Below, in pieces: positions 1-8,925 of a stretch of DNA of 64,000 bases. Positions within the stretch are counted from its first letter, which is position 1; each line of letters begins with the position of its first letter. The position numbers and the translations under genes were made by a program. A model generated the notes under the pieces. That model ran no database searches. It was given only the letters and a program-made list of their open reading frames with translations, and had not been told where the DNA came from. Source of the DNA: Streptomyces sp. LBL (GTDB lineage: Bacteria > Actinomycetota > Actinomycetes > Streptomycetales > Streptomycetaceae); contig NZ_JARXYX010000039.1 in assembly GCF_029893585.1 (NCBI RefSeq), positions 1 to 64,000 on the forward strand, in the 5' to 3' direction.

Positions 1-27
1 AAGCCCGCCAAGCCGTCGGTCAAGTAG
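1..27 (+). CDS. 3' end of an unidentified gene
   Basis: Frame 1 reads eight codons (KPAKPSVK) and then TAG. The Lys/Pro/Ala composition would suit the C-terminus of a protein lying outside the window. Too little is visible to be certain this is coding. Confidence 0.25.
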   Translation, partial: KPAKPSVK

Positions 28-124
28 ACGCCATCGGCGCCCGGGGCTGGGGAATTACGTGAACTCAGCCCCGGGGAAATACGTGAACGTCCACAGGACG
101 GGCATCCCTGAAGGAGGGTGCTGG

Positions 125-1669
125 TTGAAAGAGCACTTACGGTTCTCGCTTCTGGGACCGGTCAGGGCATGGCGCGGCCCGGACGAGATCGCGCTCGGCC
201 CGCCCCAACAGCGGGCGGTGCTGGCTGTGCTGCTGCTGGCCGAAGGCTCGCAGGTGTCGGTGGGCAGGCTCGTCGACGCGGTGTGGGGGACCGAAGCACC
301 GGCCTCCGCTCGTGGCATTCTGCGTACCTACATCCACCGGCTCCGTAAGGTGTTGGAGCCCGCCGGGGACACCGCATCGTCCGTGATCCGTGCCGCGGCC
401 GACGGCTATCAACTCACCTCGCCGGGCGAGCTGGATCTGAGCCACTTCCGGGAGCTGTTCGCCCAGGCCGAGCGGGCACGAGGTGCGGGAGACGCCCGAG
501 GCGCGGCGAGGTGCCTGGGTGATGCGCTCGGTCTGTGGCGGGGAACGGCGTTGGCCGGTGTCCGGGGCGAGTACGCGGACAGCCAGCGGCAACGGCTTGA
601 CGAGTTGCGTCTGTCGGCGGAGGCGGTCCGGCTGACGGTCGAACTCGACCTGGGTAGCCATGAGAAGGCGGCCTCGGAGCTGACCGGTCTGGTCGCCGAG
701 CATCCGCTGGACGAGCGGTTCCGGGAGATGCTGATGCTCGCCCTGTACCGCTCGGGGCGGCAAGCGGCGGCCCTCGCCACCTACCGCGAGGCGCAGACGC
801 TGCTCGCGGACGAGCTGGGCGTCGATCCCGGGCCGGCGCTTCAGGCGACGTACCAGCGGGTTTTGCAGGCCGACGCCGGGCTCCTCACTCCGGCGGTCCC
901 GGTCAAGCCCGCCCCCGTGCCCGCCTCGGTCCCGGTCGTTTCGGCCCAGCTGCCCGCCTCGGTGCCGGTCGTTCCGGCCCAGCTGCCCGCCTCGGTTGCT
1001 GCCGAGCCCGCCCCCATATCCCCCTCGGTCCCCTCCGTCGCGGCCCAACTGCCCTCCGGTCCTCTGGTGTTCGTTGGCCGGGACGCCTTTGGAGAGGAGG
1101 CCGGAGGTCCGGATACCCGTACCCGCCGGCTCCGCTGGACGCTGCTGGCCGGCTCCGGCCTGGCGATAGCCCTGCTCGCGTGCGTCTCCTTCCTCGTACC
1201 GGGCTCGGACTCCGACGAGGGCGGTACGACAGCGGATCCTTCGGCAGCGGGTCCTTCGGCAGCGGGCCTTTCCCCCTCCAAGCCTGCTTCAGGCGTGGCA
1301 ATACAAAGTCACGCCTCCGACAGGTGTATTGACGGCGGCCCCCTTGGAGACGCGCCGCTGCAGATCCGGGACTGCTCGAGCAGCGACAGACAGTTCTGGC
1401 AGATCGTTTCGGAGGACAGGATCATCCGGATCTCGGGCAAGTGCCTGGACGTCGCGGGCGGTTCGACAGACAACGGCGCGGCCATCCATTTGGCCGACTG
1501 CAACGGCAGTGGCTCCCAGAGGTTCCGGCTCAACCCCGCACACGACCTGGTCAACCTTCAGGCTCACAAATGCGTGGAGGCCACGGATCCGCGTGGAAGC
1601 AACCGCACACCGCTCCGGCTCTGGACCTGCACGGGCGCCCAGAACCAGAAGTGGAGCGCGGTCACCTGA
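125..1669 (+). CDS. Membrane-tethered SARP regulator with extracytoplasmic ricin-B lectin domain
   Basis: The TTG at 125 is chosen as start because GGAGG at 113-117 sits 7 nt upstream; an in-frame GTG at 59 has no such site. The 514-residue product starts with an OmpR/PhoB-type winged helix (about 3-92), then a bacterial transcriptional activation domain (about 100-245). This is the SARP architecture, which activates antibiotic and morphology genes in actinomycetes. A Pro/Ala/Val-rich repetitive linker (about 255-325) leads to one hydrophobic segment (about 338-358, WTLLAGSGLAIALLACVSFL). The C-terminus (about 390-514) is a ricin-B beta-trefoil with repeated QxW-type ends (RQFWQI, SQRFRL, NQKWSA) and paired cysteines. 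Inferred role: a one-component regulator that senses carbohydrate outside the membrane. The domain calls are firm; the sensing model is inference. Confidence 0.85.
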   Translation: MKEHLRFSLLGPVRAWRGPDEIALGPPQQRAVLAVLLLAEGSQVSVGRLVDAVWGTEAPASARGILRTYIHRLRKVLEPAGDTASSVIRAAADGYQLTSPGELDLSHFRELFAQAERARGAGDARGAARCLGDALGLWRGTALAGVRGEYADSQRQRLDELRLSAEAVRLTVELDLGSHEKAASELTGLVAEHPLDERFREMLMLALYRSGRQAAALATYREAQTLLADELGVDPGPALQATYQRVLQADAGLLTPAVPVKPAPVPASVPVVSAQLPASVPVVPAQLPASVAAEPAPISPSVPSVAAQLPSGPLVFVGRDAFGEEAGGPDTRTRRLRWTLLAGSGLAIALLACVSFLVPGSDSDEGGTTADPSAAGPSAAGLSPSKPASGVAIQSHASDRCIDGGPLGDAPLQIRDCSSSDRQFWQIVSEDRIIRISGKCLDVAGGSTDNGAAIHLADCNGSGSQRFRLNPAHDLVNLQAHKCVEATDPRGSNRTPLRLWTCTGAQNQKWSAVT

Positions 1670-1686
1670 TCCATCGGTCGTTCAGG

Positions 1687-1983
1687 TCACGTGTACGTGG
1701 TCGCGTATTGCCATGTCGGGGTCCCCTCGCGCCGTCCCGGGAAACAGGTACTGGAGCCCCGGTGAACCGACGCGAGTACCCAGGCCACGGCCGCCTGCGT
1801 GACTCGCTCACCGATCCACTCCGCCGCCGAAGCCGCCGTCCGCTTGGCGTCGAACGCACCCTTATGCTCGGCGCGGAGTCGCTTCTCGACCTCCGGGAGC
1901 ACACCGAGTTGTGCGTGGAGATCGGCTTCGACCTGGGTGACCTGCGCTTGCAGGTCGGCGAGCAGCCGCGCGCGGTTGATCAC
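1687..1983 (-). pseudogene. pglX: N-terminal fragment of BREX-2 adenine methyltransferase PglX
   Basis: The reading frame starts with GTG at 1983. Its first ~70 residues (MINRARLLADLQAQV... ERVTQAAVAWVLASV) match my recollection of the N-terminus of PglX, the ~1,200-residue m6A methyltransferase of the BREX-2/Pgl phage-resistance system. Similarity ends at about 1760, where the family normally continues with a FVRFxEDN-type stretch. After that the frame reads unrelated sequence to a stop at 1687, so more than 90% of the gene, including the catalytic NPPY region, is gone. It lies downstream of the pglW remnant on the same strand, the usual pglW-pglX order. Confidence 0.6.
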
Positions 1984-2105
1984 TGAGCCACCAACATCTT
2001 GGTTGTTTGGTCACGGGAGGCGCCCGACGACACATAGGCGTCCATTTCACCACGAGGAAGCCCCGCCTCTCAGGTGAGTGACGGGGCTGGGGGTGCACGT
2101 GAGAT

Positions 2106-2312
2106 TCAGAGGGCTTCGGTCTTGACCGCAGTCACGAAGGGTACCCATGCCTCGACAGCGATGGCGACCACAGGGCCATCGGCGCTTTTGCTGTCACGGA
2201 CGGGTATAAAACCGGGGAAGCTGTCTGCGACCTCGACGCAAGCCCCACCCTCGCCGTTGCTGTAGGACGACTTGCGCCATACAGCCATGCTCAGAGCGTG
2301 TGCGGTGATCAT
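2106..2312 (-). CDS. DUF397 domain protein
   Basis: This 68-residue protein has the family signature WRKSSYSNGEGGACVEVA followed by VRDSK and an AW..FV segment. DUF397 proteins are small Streptomyces partners of DUF5753-type XRE regulators (BldB/WhiJ-type pairs); several such pairs behave like regulatory or toxin-antitoxin-like modules. Its ATG at 2312 overlaps the stop of the upstream XRE gene (ATGA), so the two are translationally coupled. Confidence 0.85.
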   Translation of the reverse strand: MITAHALSMAVWRKSSYSNGEGGACVEVADSFPGFIPVRDSKSADGPVVAIAVEAWVPFVTAVKTEAL

Positions 2313-3142
2313 GGTGTCGTGTAGTCCTTCGCCGCCGAATCGATCAGAGACAGGGACGCCTTCGGCGACAGAGCGGCGGCCCTGACGAGATCGTATGACC
2401 TCTGGAACTTCGCTACCAGCGCCGGGTCATCGATGAGTTGGCCCGTGTGGGCGCCCTCGGTGTATGCGACGGGCGGGGCATCCGTAAAGGTCATCAAGAT
2501 GGCCGTGCCGTACATGAGGGGGTGCGGACCCGCAGCGAAGGGCAGTACCTGAACCATGACGCGATGGTGACCCCTCGCCGTTGCTGCCAGCTGTTCCAGT
2601 TGGTCCTGCATCACCTTGGGATCATCAACTGGCATCCGTAGCGCAGCTTCGTGGACGATTGCCCACAACTCCGGGCCGGTTGGGTTGTCGAGGCGTCGTG
2701 ATCGTTCAAGCCGCGCAGCAACATGCTGCTCCACTACCTCGTCCGGAGCGAACGGGAGCGTCGCACGCGTGAGACCTCGTGCGTATGCCTCGGTCTGGAG
2801 CAGACCGGGGATCAGCATGGGTGTGTACTCGCTGATCGTCTGCGCCTGCTTCTCCAGTTCGGCCGCGTCCGCAAAATAGTCTGGATGCTTGGACTTCCGG
2901 GCGAGCTCGCACAGCCGCTGCAGATGCTCCCCCGACCCCAGCACCCCGTCCAGCTGCTTCGACAGATCCGGCTGTGGCCGTCTCGTCGCCGACTCGAACT
3001 GCCCGATGTATGTACCCGAGCAGAAAACGCGCTCGCCGAGCTGCTCCTGGGACCAGGTCGCTTCCTCCCGCAGGCGGCGCAGTTCCGCGCCGTAGAACGT
3101 CCTCGGTGAGGTGTACGGGTCCAGGTGCTTGGGCTGGGTCAT
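2309..3142 (-). CDS. XRE-family regulator with DUF5753 domain
   Basis: A 277-residue protein with an N-terminal helix-turn-helix (LRRLREEATWSQEQLGERVFCSGTYIGQFE) and a C-terminal DUF5753 domain (TPMLIPGLLQTEAYAR, LWAIVHEAALR, VQVLPF, ILMTFTDAPPVAYTE). ATG 3142 is preferred over an in-frame TTG at 3148 because GAGGGAG lies about 10 nt upstream of the ATG. It forms an ATGA-coupled pair with the DUF397 gene. The pair sits between the pglW and pglX remnants, so it probably arrived during or after decay of the BREX-2 locus. Confidence 0.88.
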   Translation of the reverse strand: MTQPKHLDPYTSPRTFYGAELRRLREEATWSQEQLGERVFCSGTYIGQFESATRRPQPDLSKQLDGVLGSGEHLQRLCELARKSKHPDYFADAAELEKQAQTISEYTPMLIPGLLQTEAYARGLTRATLPFAPDEVVEQHVAARLERSRRLDNPTGPELWAIVHEAALRMPVDDPKVMQDQLEQLAATARGHHRVMVQVLPFAAGPHPLMYGTAILMTFTDAPPVAYTEGAHTGQLIDDPALVAKFQRSYDLVRAAALSPKASLSLIDSAAKDYTTP

Positions 3143-3281
3143 GGCCAAACGCTCCCTCGGCGCAAAGGCGTTGCTGGGTGGATCTCTCTGGCGAGCCTAG
3201 CTCCGTACGGTCACGCTTTGGATGCGAACAGTGACATTCGCTCCGGTTGAAGCGAAGGCCGAAAGAAAGGCACCGTCCCTT

Positions 3282-3557
3282 ATGAGCACATCGCAGGATC
3301 AAGACGAGCATCGAGAGCAGAGCCAGTGCCCGCGCCCGCCCCAGGCTCTTGACCCGCTCACCGCCGCCACCGAAGTCGTACGCGAGCTGAAACAAGCCCT
3401 TGCCGCCCTCGGGATCTCCTTGCCTTCCCTCGGTGTCGACCTCGCGTCCTGCACGGTCACGACGTCCACGCCTCGCCCGCTCGTCGAGCTGGGTCGCTGC
3501 AACCTGGAAACGGCTCAGCAGCTCACCGTCGCCTTCCGGAAAGTGACGGCGCCGTGA
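3282..3557 (+). CDS. Small hypothetical protein
   Basis: A 91-residue protein transcribed divergently from the XRE gene. The first ATG after GAAAGAAAGG is at 3282. The N-terminus is rich in Gln, Asp and Glu; the centre (LTAATEVVRELKQALAALGISLPSLGVDL) looks helical and amphipathic. Its stop overlaps the next start (GTGA). I do not recognise the family; short proteins of this kind often sit opposite XRE/DUF397 pairs in Streptomyces. Confidence 0.6.
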   Translation: MSTSQDQDEHREQSQCPRPPQALDPLTAATEVVRELKQALAALGISLPSLGVDLASCTVTTSTPRPLVELGRCNLETAQQLTVAFRKVTAP

Positions 3558-3814
3558 ACGACGTACACCCGAACCCGGACGCGAATCCGGACCCGCACAC
3601 ACACCTCAGCCCTGGCACCGTCGTCCGCGACGAGCAGCGGGACCGTATCGGCGAAGTGATGGGATCCGAAGGGCCGTACCTGCAACTGCGCCCCCTCGGC
3701 GGTGGCCGGGAGTGGGACGCGGAGCCCACCCGGGTTCGGCCGGCCACGGTCGCCGAGCGGCTCAGCGCCGCGGTGGCCGCCGCCAATGCGGTGAGCCGGG
3801 GCGAGCGGGCGTAG
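3554..3814 (+). CDS. Small hypothetical protein, coupled to upstream gene
   Basis: An 86-residue acidic protein starting with the GTG of a GTGA overlap. Its body (PGTVVRDEQRDRIGEVMGSEGPYLQLRPLGGGREWDAEPTRVRPAT) resembles a short SH3-like or KOW-like beta fold found in many small actinomycete regulators' neighbours. Function unknown. It ends about 80 bp before the convergent pglW remnant. Confidence 0.6.
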   Translation: MNDVHPNPDANPDPHTHLSPGTVVRDEQRDRIGEVMGSEGPYLQLRPLGGGREWDAEPTRVRPATVAERLSAAVAAANAVSRGERA

Positions 3815-3896
3815 CCACTGACCCCCGCCCGGAACCGCATGACCGTGCACCTGACCGGGACCAGCCGGCCACGCAACCGCGCAATCGAGCCTCCGA

Positions 3897-6895
3897 CTAC
3901 GCCGCCCGCCCGGCGCCATCCCGGTCGGCCCGGTGCTGGTTGGTGACCCAGGCGTCCACGACGCCTGACCCACTCCTCCGGGTCCTGCAGCGGGACAGCC
4001 GTACCGTCCAGCTTGGGTGCCGCGGTCGGGTCGACCACCGAGCACAGCAGCCACAGGCCCCGCTGTCCCGGCCCGCCGGCCCTCGCGGCGTCCGAGAGTC
4101 GTTGCAGGACGCCCATGCCGCCGTACCGAGCCATGACCGCGGCATCGTGGAGCAGCATCGGACGGCGCTCGCCGGAAGCGAGATCGGAAGAAGCATCAGC
4201 CTGGCCGGAGGTGAGCGCAGCCGTCAGCTGCTGCTCGACCGTCCCCCACGCCGCCGCCGTGTACTCGGCGAACTTCAGCGCCCCCCTTGAACCGGGCTCG
4301 GCAACGTCCGCCTTGAGCAGGGTTTCCCACGTCGGCTTCGGACGGGCGGACACCAGACGATGCAGCGAGCGCAGGTACAAAGCGCTCACATTCACGCCTT
4401 CGGCGACGAAGCGGCCCCGCTGGTCCTTCGTCCGTACCAACTCGTCCAGTGCCACCTGGTAGCGGTCCATACTCGCCGTCAATACCCGGAAGCCGGGCCG
4501 CTCCTTGGCGAGAAGCAGCTGATCCTCGGCACGGTGCGCGGCCTGCAGCTCAGGTGTCTGGTCAGCCCGTCGGGCCGCCCGAGTGCCTCGAGTGGGACTG
4601 CGCTGCGTAACGACGGACGTCTGGTTCGCCGAGCCCGTTTCGCGTTTCGGATAGAACTTCCCGCGCTTGGTCTTCGGATCCGTACGCCACTCCACATCGA
4701 AACCGGCCTGGCGCAGAAGCTTGCTCAGCGGGTTGTAGTGACCGGGAAGCGGTGTGCGGAGCTCCGGAAAGCGGGCCTTGACCCTTGCCTGGACGTTCTC
4801 GATGGTCAGGCCGTGCTGTTGGTCGTCGGTGGCGCCTGCCAGAGGCTGGATGAGTCCGGCCTGGGTCAGGCGCAGAGCCCGTACAGGTGGCAGGTCTCGC
4901 GAGTAGATCTCAAGCCGCGCGTTGGCGGCCGCGTTGCGGGCAGCGGCGGCGCCCAGGGTGACCATGCGGGCCTCGTCCAGCACGATACGCAGCTCGGGAT
5001 TCCGGGCGTGGAACCCATCGCTCGCAGCCATCACCTGTTCCAGTACGGTGCTGGGACTGGCCAGGGTCCCGCGGCCCGCCAGGCTCTCCGCGGCCTTGCC
5101 GAGCCGGTCAGCGTAGTTGAGGAGGGAGGGTCCAGAGGGAGTGTCCGGGCTGTCGGTGTCCTCGTCGACCTCCAACGCGATGAGCATCACGTTGTCGCCG
5201 GAATCGCCGTGACGTCGCCCGCGCAGTCGTCGCGGGGTCAGAGCCCAGTCCACCTCGTACGCCGCACGTGCGGCGGCCATGCCCAGAGCCGTACGCACCA
5301 CAGGGTCGGCCTGCATGGTGCCGCGCTTGGCAACCAGGGTCTCGGCCAGCTCGGCGGCGGATGCGACCCGGCCGAACTCGGCGAGCACCTCGATGACCTC
5401 ATTGCGCAGCTCCACCAGCGCCTGGTCCCTGACCCAGCGTTTGCGCTGGTCGCCCAGGATCTGGGCGATTCGGCCCTCCGTGACCTGTTCGCTGGTGAGT
5501 GGGGCGACCGACGTGTTCAGGGGCCAGCTCGGCAGCCTGTCCGGAAGATTGCCTTGTTCGTCAGGGAGTCGTAGCAGCAGCCTGATGGCCTCTACCTCGG
5601 TCGCGTTGCGCCCCTTGGGGGCGGACTTCGGCACAAGCAGAGCGACCAGGGCGTCCAGGCTGAGGCGGCGCAATGGGAGGGTGCTACCGGCCTCCTGCTG
5701 CTCGGCCTTGGCCTCTGCGACCTCGTCCGCCGAGTCACTGCGCTCGGTCGACGAAAGCGGCGAAGGCTGCCTTGCGTTGAAGGCGATGCGCCACTGTTTC
5801 AGGCGGGCGTTGATCTCGTCGCGGGTCCGAGCACCCAGGCCCGGCTGGTTGACCAGCCGTCGGGTCGAGTAGTCGAGCAGATCGCCGACGGTGTTGAGGC
5901 TCAGATTGTTGAGGAAGGAGACGGCTCGCTGGGAGAGACCGGAAACAGCGAGACTGGTCTCCGGCTTCGCCTGTGCGGCGGCTTCCTCCCGTTGGGCGGC
6001 TTCGTCGACACCTTCGTCGGCAGGAAGCTCCCCGATCGCCTCAGGGTGCTTCGAAGGGCGGCCGACCGCAGGCTGATCCGCAAGGAGAAGGACCCGCTGC
6101 CACTCCTTCTGCATTTCCTGCAGATCGGGAAAGCGCTGCTGCACGTCCCGGTGCAGAGCCCGCTTGAAGAACTTGACCAGACCGTCACGCAGAGAGGGGT
6201 CGAAGGCCTCTGCGGCGACCAACGGGCAGGGCCACTCCTTGGCATCTGTCTGGCGCGGGATGCTCTTGCCGTCGCCCCACACGGGCAGCTCGCCCGAGGC
6301 CATCTCATGAAGTGTGACGGCGAGTGCGTATCGCTCGGCGTGAGCGTCGTAGCGGCCGCGCGTGATGATGCCGACGAAGGGGTCGAGATAGCCGTCGGTG
6401 CCTGAAGTGATCTGATCGACAGGGGCGTTGGCCAGCGAATAGTCGAAGAGGACCAGCTGCTTGGTGCCATTGGGGCGGACGCGGATGGCGATGTTGTCCG
6501 GCTTGAGGTCACGATGCCAGACACCCTCGCCGTCGAGGAAGTCGACGGCGGCGAACAGATAGGTGGAGTACGTCCTCAGCTGGTCCGGCAGCAGCCGGCC
6601 TTCCTCACGGAGCTGACGGGCCACCGTGCGGTCGCCCGCGTGATCGAGCACCAGCACCGTGCGCGGACCGATGACCACGGGCTCGGGCAGGGCGAGCCGG
6701 ATCACCTTGGAGTCATTGCGTAGCTGGGCCAGGATACCGGCCTCACGCCGCAACACCTGGGCGTAGTCGTCCTTGCGAGCGATCTTCAGGACGACCAGGG
6801 CACTGTCACGTTCGGTGTCCTCGGCGAGCAGGGCACGGCTGGTCGAACCCGGGTGTGAGTAGTTGCGGTACAGGAAGTGCCGTTGAGAACGATCA
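3897..6895 (-). pseudogene. pglW: BREX-2 serine/threonine kinase PglW, 5'-truncated and frameshifted
   Basis: The frame carries a eukaryotic-type kinase core: the ATP-binding lysine in VVLKIARKDD, the catalytic loop HRDLKPDN near 6,510, and DYS in place of DFG near 6,440. It continues into the long helical PglW body (LSLNTVGDLLDYSTRRL, YADRLGKAAESLAGRG) and the C-terminal motif GLWLLCSVVDPTAAPKLDG. Homology begins abruptly at RSQRHFLYRNYSHPG near 6,895, directly against the recombinase stop, so the N-terminal NERD-like part is missing. Near 3,965 one extra base moves the expected C-terminal VVDAWVTNQHRADR into another frame, which then stops at 3,897. PglW is the kinase of the Pgl system; this copy should be non-functional. 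Confidence 0.8.
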
Positions 6896-6898
6896 TGG

Positions 6899-7816
6899 TC
6901 AGGGCGTGAGTGTGCTGACCCGGTTCTCGTACTCTCGGCGGGCCTTGCGCTGGGCCGGGACTGCGGGGAGACCCTGGCCGCCGTCGAGCGGCTGGCAGCG
7001 GGCGAGGAGTTGGCGGTGTAAGGCGGGGACGGCGCTGACGCGCAGGGTGTAGCCCTGGCCGCGCCGTACGGTCGTCCCATGGTCGAGCGCGGCGCGCTCG
7101 GCGGGCTCCAGCTCGGTGGTCCGGAGGTAGTCCGCGACCTTGCCCGGCATGTCGAGGGTGACCGGCAGCTCCGGGGCGGAGGCGTCTTCCTCCATGGCGG
7201 TGCGATCGGGCAGGAGGTCGGCGACGGCGGTACGGATTGCACCGCGGCTGACGCCATGGCCACGGGCGAGGGCGGCGATGGAGCGGCCTTCCAGGTACGC
7301 GGTGCGCACCTCGGCGGTCTTCGCGGCCGCCACGGCGGGGCGGCGTCCGCCCTTGCTGCCCTTGGCTTCGGCGGCGCGCAGTCCGTCGTAGGTCAGCTCG
7401 CGCTGGAGGTCGCGTTGGAGTTCGCCAGCGGCAGCGAGGGTCTGCACCATGAACTTCACGGTGGACAGCAGCTCGCCGGTGCGCGGGTGGCGGGCGGTGA
7501 GGTCCATCGCGGAGAACGCGCCGTCGTGGATGCGCAGGGCGACCTGGTCGCGGTGGAGGACGTCGAGCACGTCGAGGATGTGGCCGGTGCCGCGTACGAG
7601 GCGGAACATCTCGGAGATGTGCACGGTGTCGCCCGGCCTCGCGTAGGTGAGCAGTTCGCGGAACTTCGGGCGCTGGAGCGGGTGGAGGCGGCTGGAGGTG
7701 CCCGGGTCCTCCTCGAAGACGACCGGGTCCTCGATGCCGGCTTCGTCGAGGACGAGGTTCTGCCGGGCAGTGGACTGCTGGTCGGTTGAGACCCGCTTGT
7801 AGACCAGGTTCGCCAC
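6899..7816 (-). CDS. Serine recombinase/resolvase
   Basis: A 305-residue protein starting with GTG at 7816. The catalytic domain begins with LVYKRVSTDQQS, the nucleophile being Ser9. Other resolvase signatures are RPKFRELLTYARPGDTVHI and FMVQTLAAAGELQRDLQRE. A helix-turn-helix (SIAALARGHGVSRGAIRTAV) follows, then a ~100-residue tail of the kind found on many Streptomyces recombinases. It may be the resolvase of the decayed Tn3-type transposon whose transposase lies at 9942-11465. Its stop codon abuts the truncation point of pglW, so it probably took part in, or marks, the rearrangement that destroyed that gene. Confidence 0.88.
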   Translation of the reverse strand: MANLVYKRVSTDQQSTARQNLVLDEAGIEDPVVFEEDPGTSSRLHPLQRPKFRELLTYARPGDTVHISEMFRLVRGTGHILDVLDVLHRDQVALRIHDGAFSAMDLTARHPRTGELLSTVKFMVQTLAAAGELQRDLQRELTYDGLRAAEAKGSKGGRRPAVAAAKTAEVRTAYLEGRSIAALARGHGVSRGAIRTAVADLLPDRTAMEEDASAPELPVTLDMPGKVADYLRTTELEPAERAALDHGTTVRRGQGYTLRVSAVPALHRQLLARCQPLDGGQGLPAVPAQRKARREYENRVSTLTP

Positions 7817-7852
7817 CGAGGGCGCCTTCCGTACGGAGGAGTCGAACCCTAT

Positions 7853-7981
7853 CTGTCGTCAAACCCTGTCAGCAATCACCATCGGATCTGATTGGATTCG
7901 CGCCGCCTCGAACCTCCGGATTGCACGGGGTCATTGGACGCCGCGCCCGCCTGTCGTCAAACGATCGTTTGACGACAGGCG
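7853..7981. repeat. 34-bp perfect palindrome plus a third half-site, candidate res/operator
   Basis: Positions 7948-7981 form a perfect palindrome, each arm including GCCTGTCGTCAAACGA (centre between 7964 and 7965). A third copy of CTGTCGTCAAAC lies at 7853-7864, next to the recombinase start. Multiple half-sites upstream of a serine resolvase gene are typical of a res recombination site; an operator is the alternative. Confidence 0.55.
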
Positions 7982-8214
7982 CGCGCCGCCCCAGACTTCC
8001 CAATCTCGGTGTCAAGCCGCCTGTGAGCCTGTGGCGCCGTCCGCAGGCGGCGCCGAAGCTCGGGAGGGCTGGACGATGCCCTGGCCCGCGAGATGCACCG
8101 GAGAGGGGGGTCGGCCGTCTCCCTTGAGAAGCGCAGTTGCCTGCTCCGACGCGCTAGGATCACTCTTTGCAACAATCCCATTACTGCATGTCAAGGCAAC
8201 CGAGGTGCCTGAGT

Positions 8215-8544
8215 ATGACTGTCCGTGCCATCACGAGCCTCGACGAGTTCAAGACGATCGTTAACAGCGGCACACCGTGTGTCATCGACTTCTGGGCAAC
8301 CTGGTCCGGTCCATCCAAGACGATCAGTCCCGTGTTCGAAAAGTTTTCGAACGATGAGGCGAATGGAGCTGTTGAGTTCTACACGGTTAACGTCGACGAT
8401 CAGCCGGCTATCGCGGAGGAGGTAGGCATCAGGTCCATGCCGACCTTCATGCTCTACAAGGACGGGGAGAAGGTCGACACGGTGGTCGGAGCCAGCCCGA
8501 CCAAGATCCAAGGTCTTATCACGAAGGCCGTGAACTTCGTCTGA
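8215..8544 (+). CDS. Thioredoxin-fold protein with SGPS in place of the CGPC active site
   Basis: A 109-residue single-domain thioredoxin: VIDFWATWSGPSKTISPVFEKFS, GIRSMPTFMLYKDGEKVDTVVGA. Both catalytic cysteines are replaced by serine (Ser31, Ser34), while Trp30, Gly32, Pro33, Lys35 and the cis-proline loop (SMPTF) are kept. It therefore cannot do dithiol-disulfide exchange and may act as a binding or chaperone subunit. The sequence around the site (FWATW.GP.KTISPVFEKFS) reads more like fungal thioredoxins than the usual Streptomyces TrxA. GC content is visibly lower than in the neighbours. ATG 8215 is chosen since conservation starts there; a weak GAGG lies 9 nt upstream. Confidence 0.85.
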   Translation: MTVRAITSLDEFKTIVNSGTPCVIDFWATWSGPSKTISPVFEKFSNDEANGAVEFYTVNVDDQPAIAEEVGIRSMPTFMLYKDGEKVDTVVGASPTKIQGLITKAVNFV

Positions 8545-8560
8545 GGGCAAACGCCGACTG

Positions 8561-8826
8561 TCAAGCAGCCCGAACGAGAGCGGGGGCGGTCTGGAAGGGG
8601 GTGTGGTCGCGGGTCATGGCCCACAGGATGTTGACGCGTCGGCGGGCAAGGGCGAGGACGGCTTGCTTGTGGCCCTTGCCCTCTTTCCTCTTCCGGTCGT
8701 AGTACGCCTTCGAGATGGGGCACCAGAACACGCTGACCTGGGCGGATAGGTAGAGGGCGCGTTGGAGGCCGCGGTGGTAGCGGCGGGGCCGGCGATGGTT
8801 GCCGCTGACTTTCCCGGAGTCCCAGG
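8561..8826 (-). pseudogene. C-terminal remnant of an IS110-family transposase
   Basis: The frame from DSGKVSGNHRRPRRYHRG through LQRALYLSA, SKAYYDRKRKEGKGHKQAVLALARRRVNILWAM matches the C-terminal transposase_20 half of IS110 elements. Those full proteins are about 400 residues and also have an N-terminal DEDD domain, which is absent here. The insertion is dead. Confidence 0.75.
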
Positions 8827-8925
8827 GAGATTCAGCCCTGCAGACAGTCGAACCGGCAACGCAGGCATGCCACGAGCGAGGCCAGGCAGTGCCGTTCCCG
8901 GCAAGGCCCAGCCTCCTCACAGGGC

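Noticed and set aside
4360-5574. 404-codon plus-strand frame over pglW
   Set aside because: Antisense shadow of the clear pglW homology.
7948-7981. Terminal inverted repeat of the Tn3-type transposon
   Set aside because: The arms are contiguous rather than at opposite ends, and I saw no partner copy beyond the transposase at 11.5 kb.
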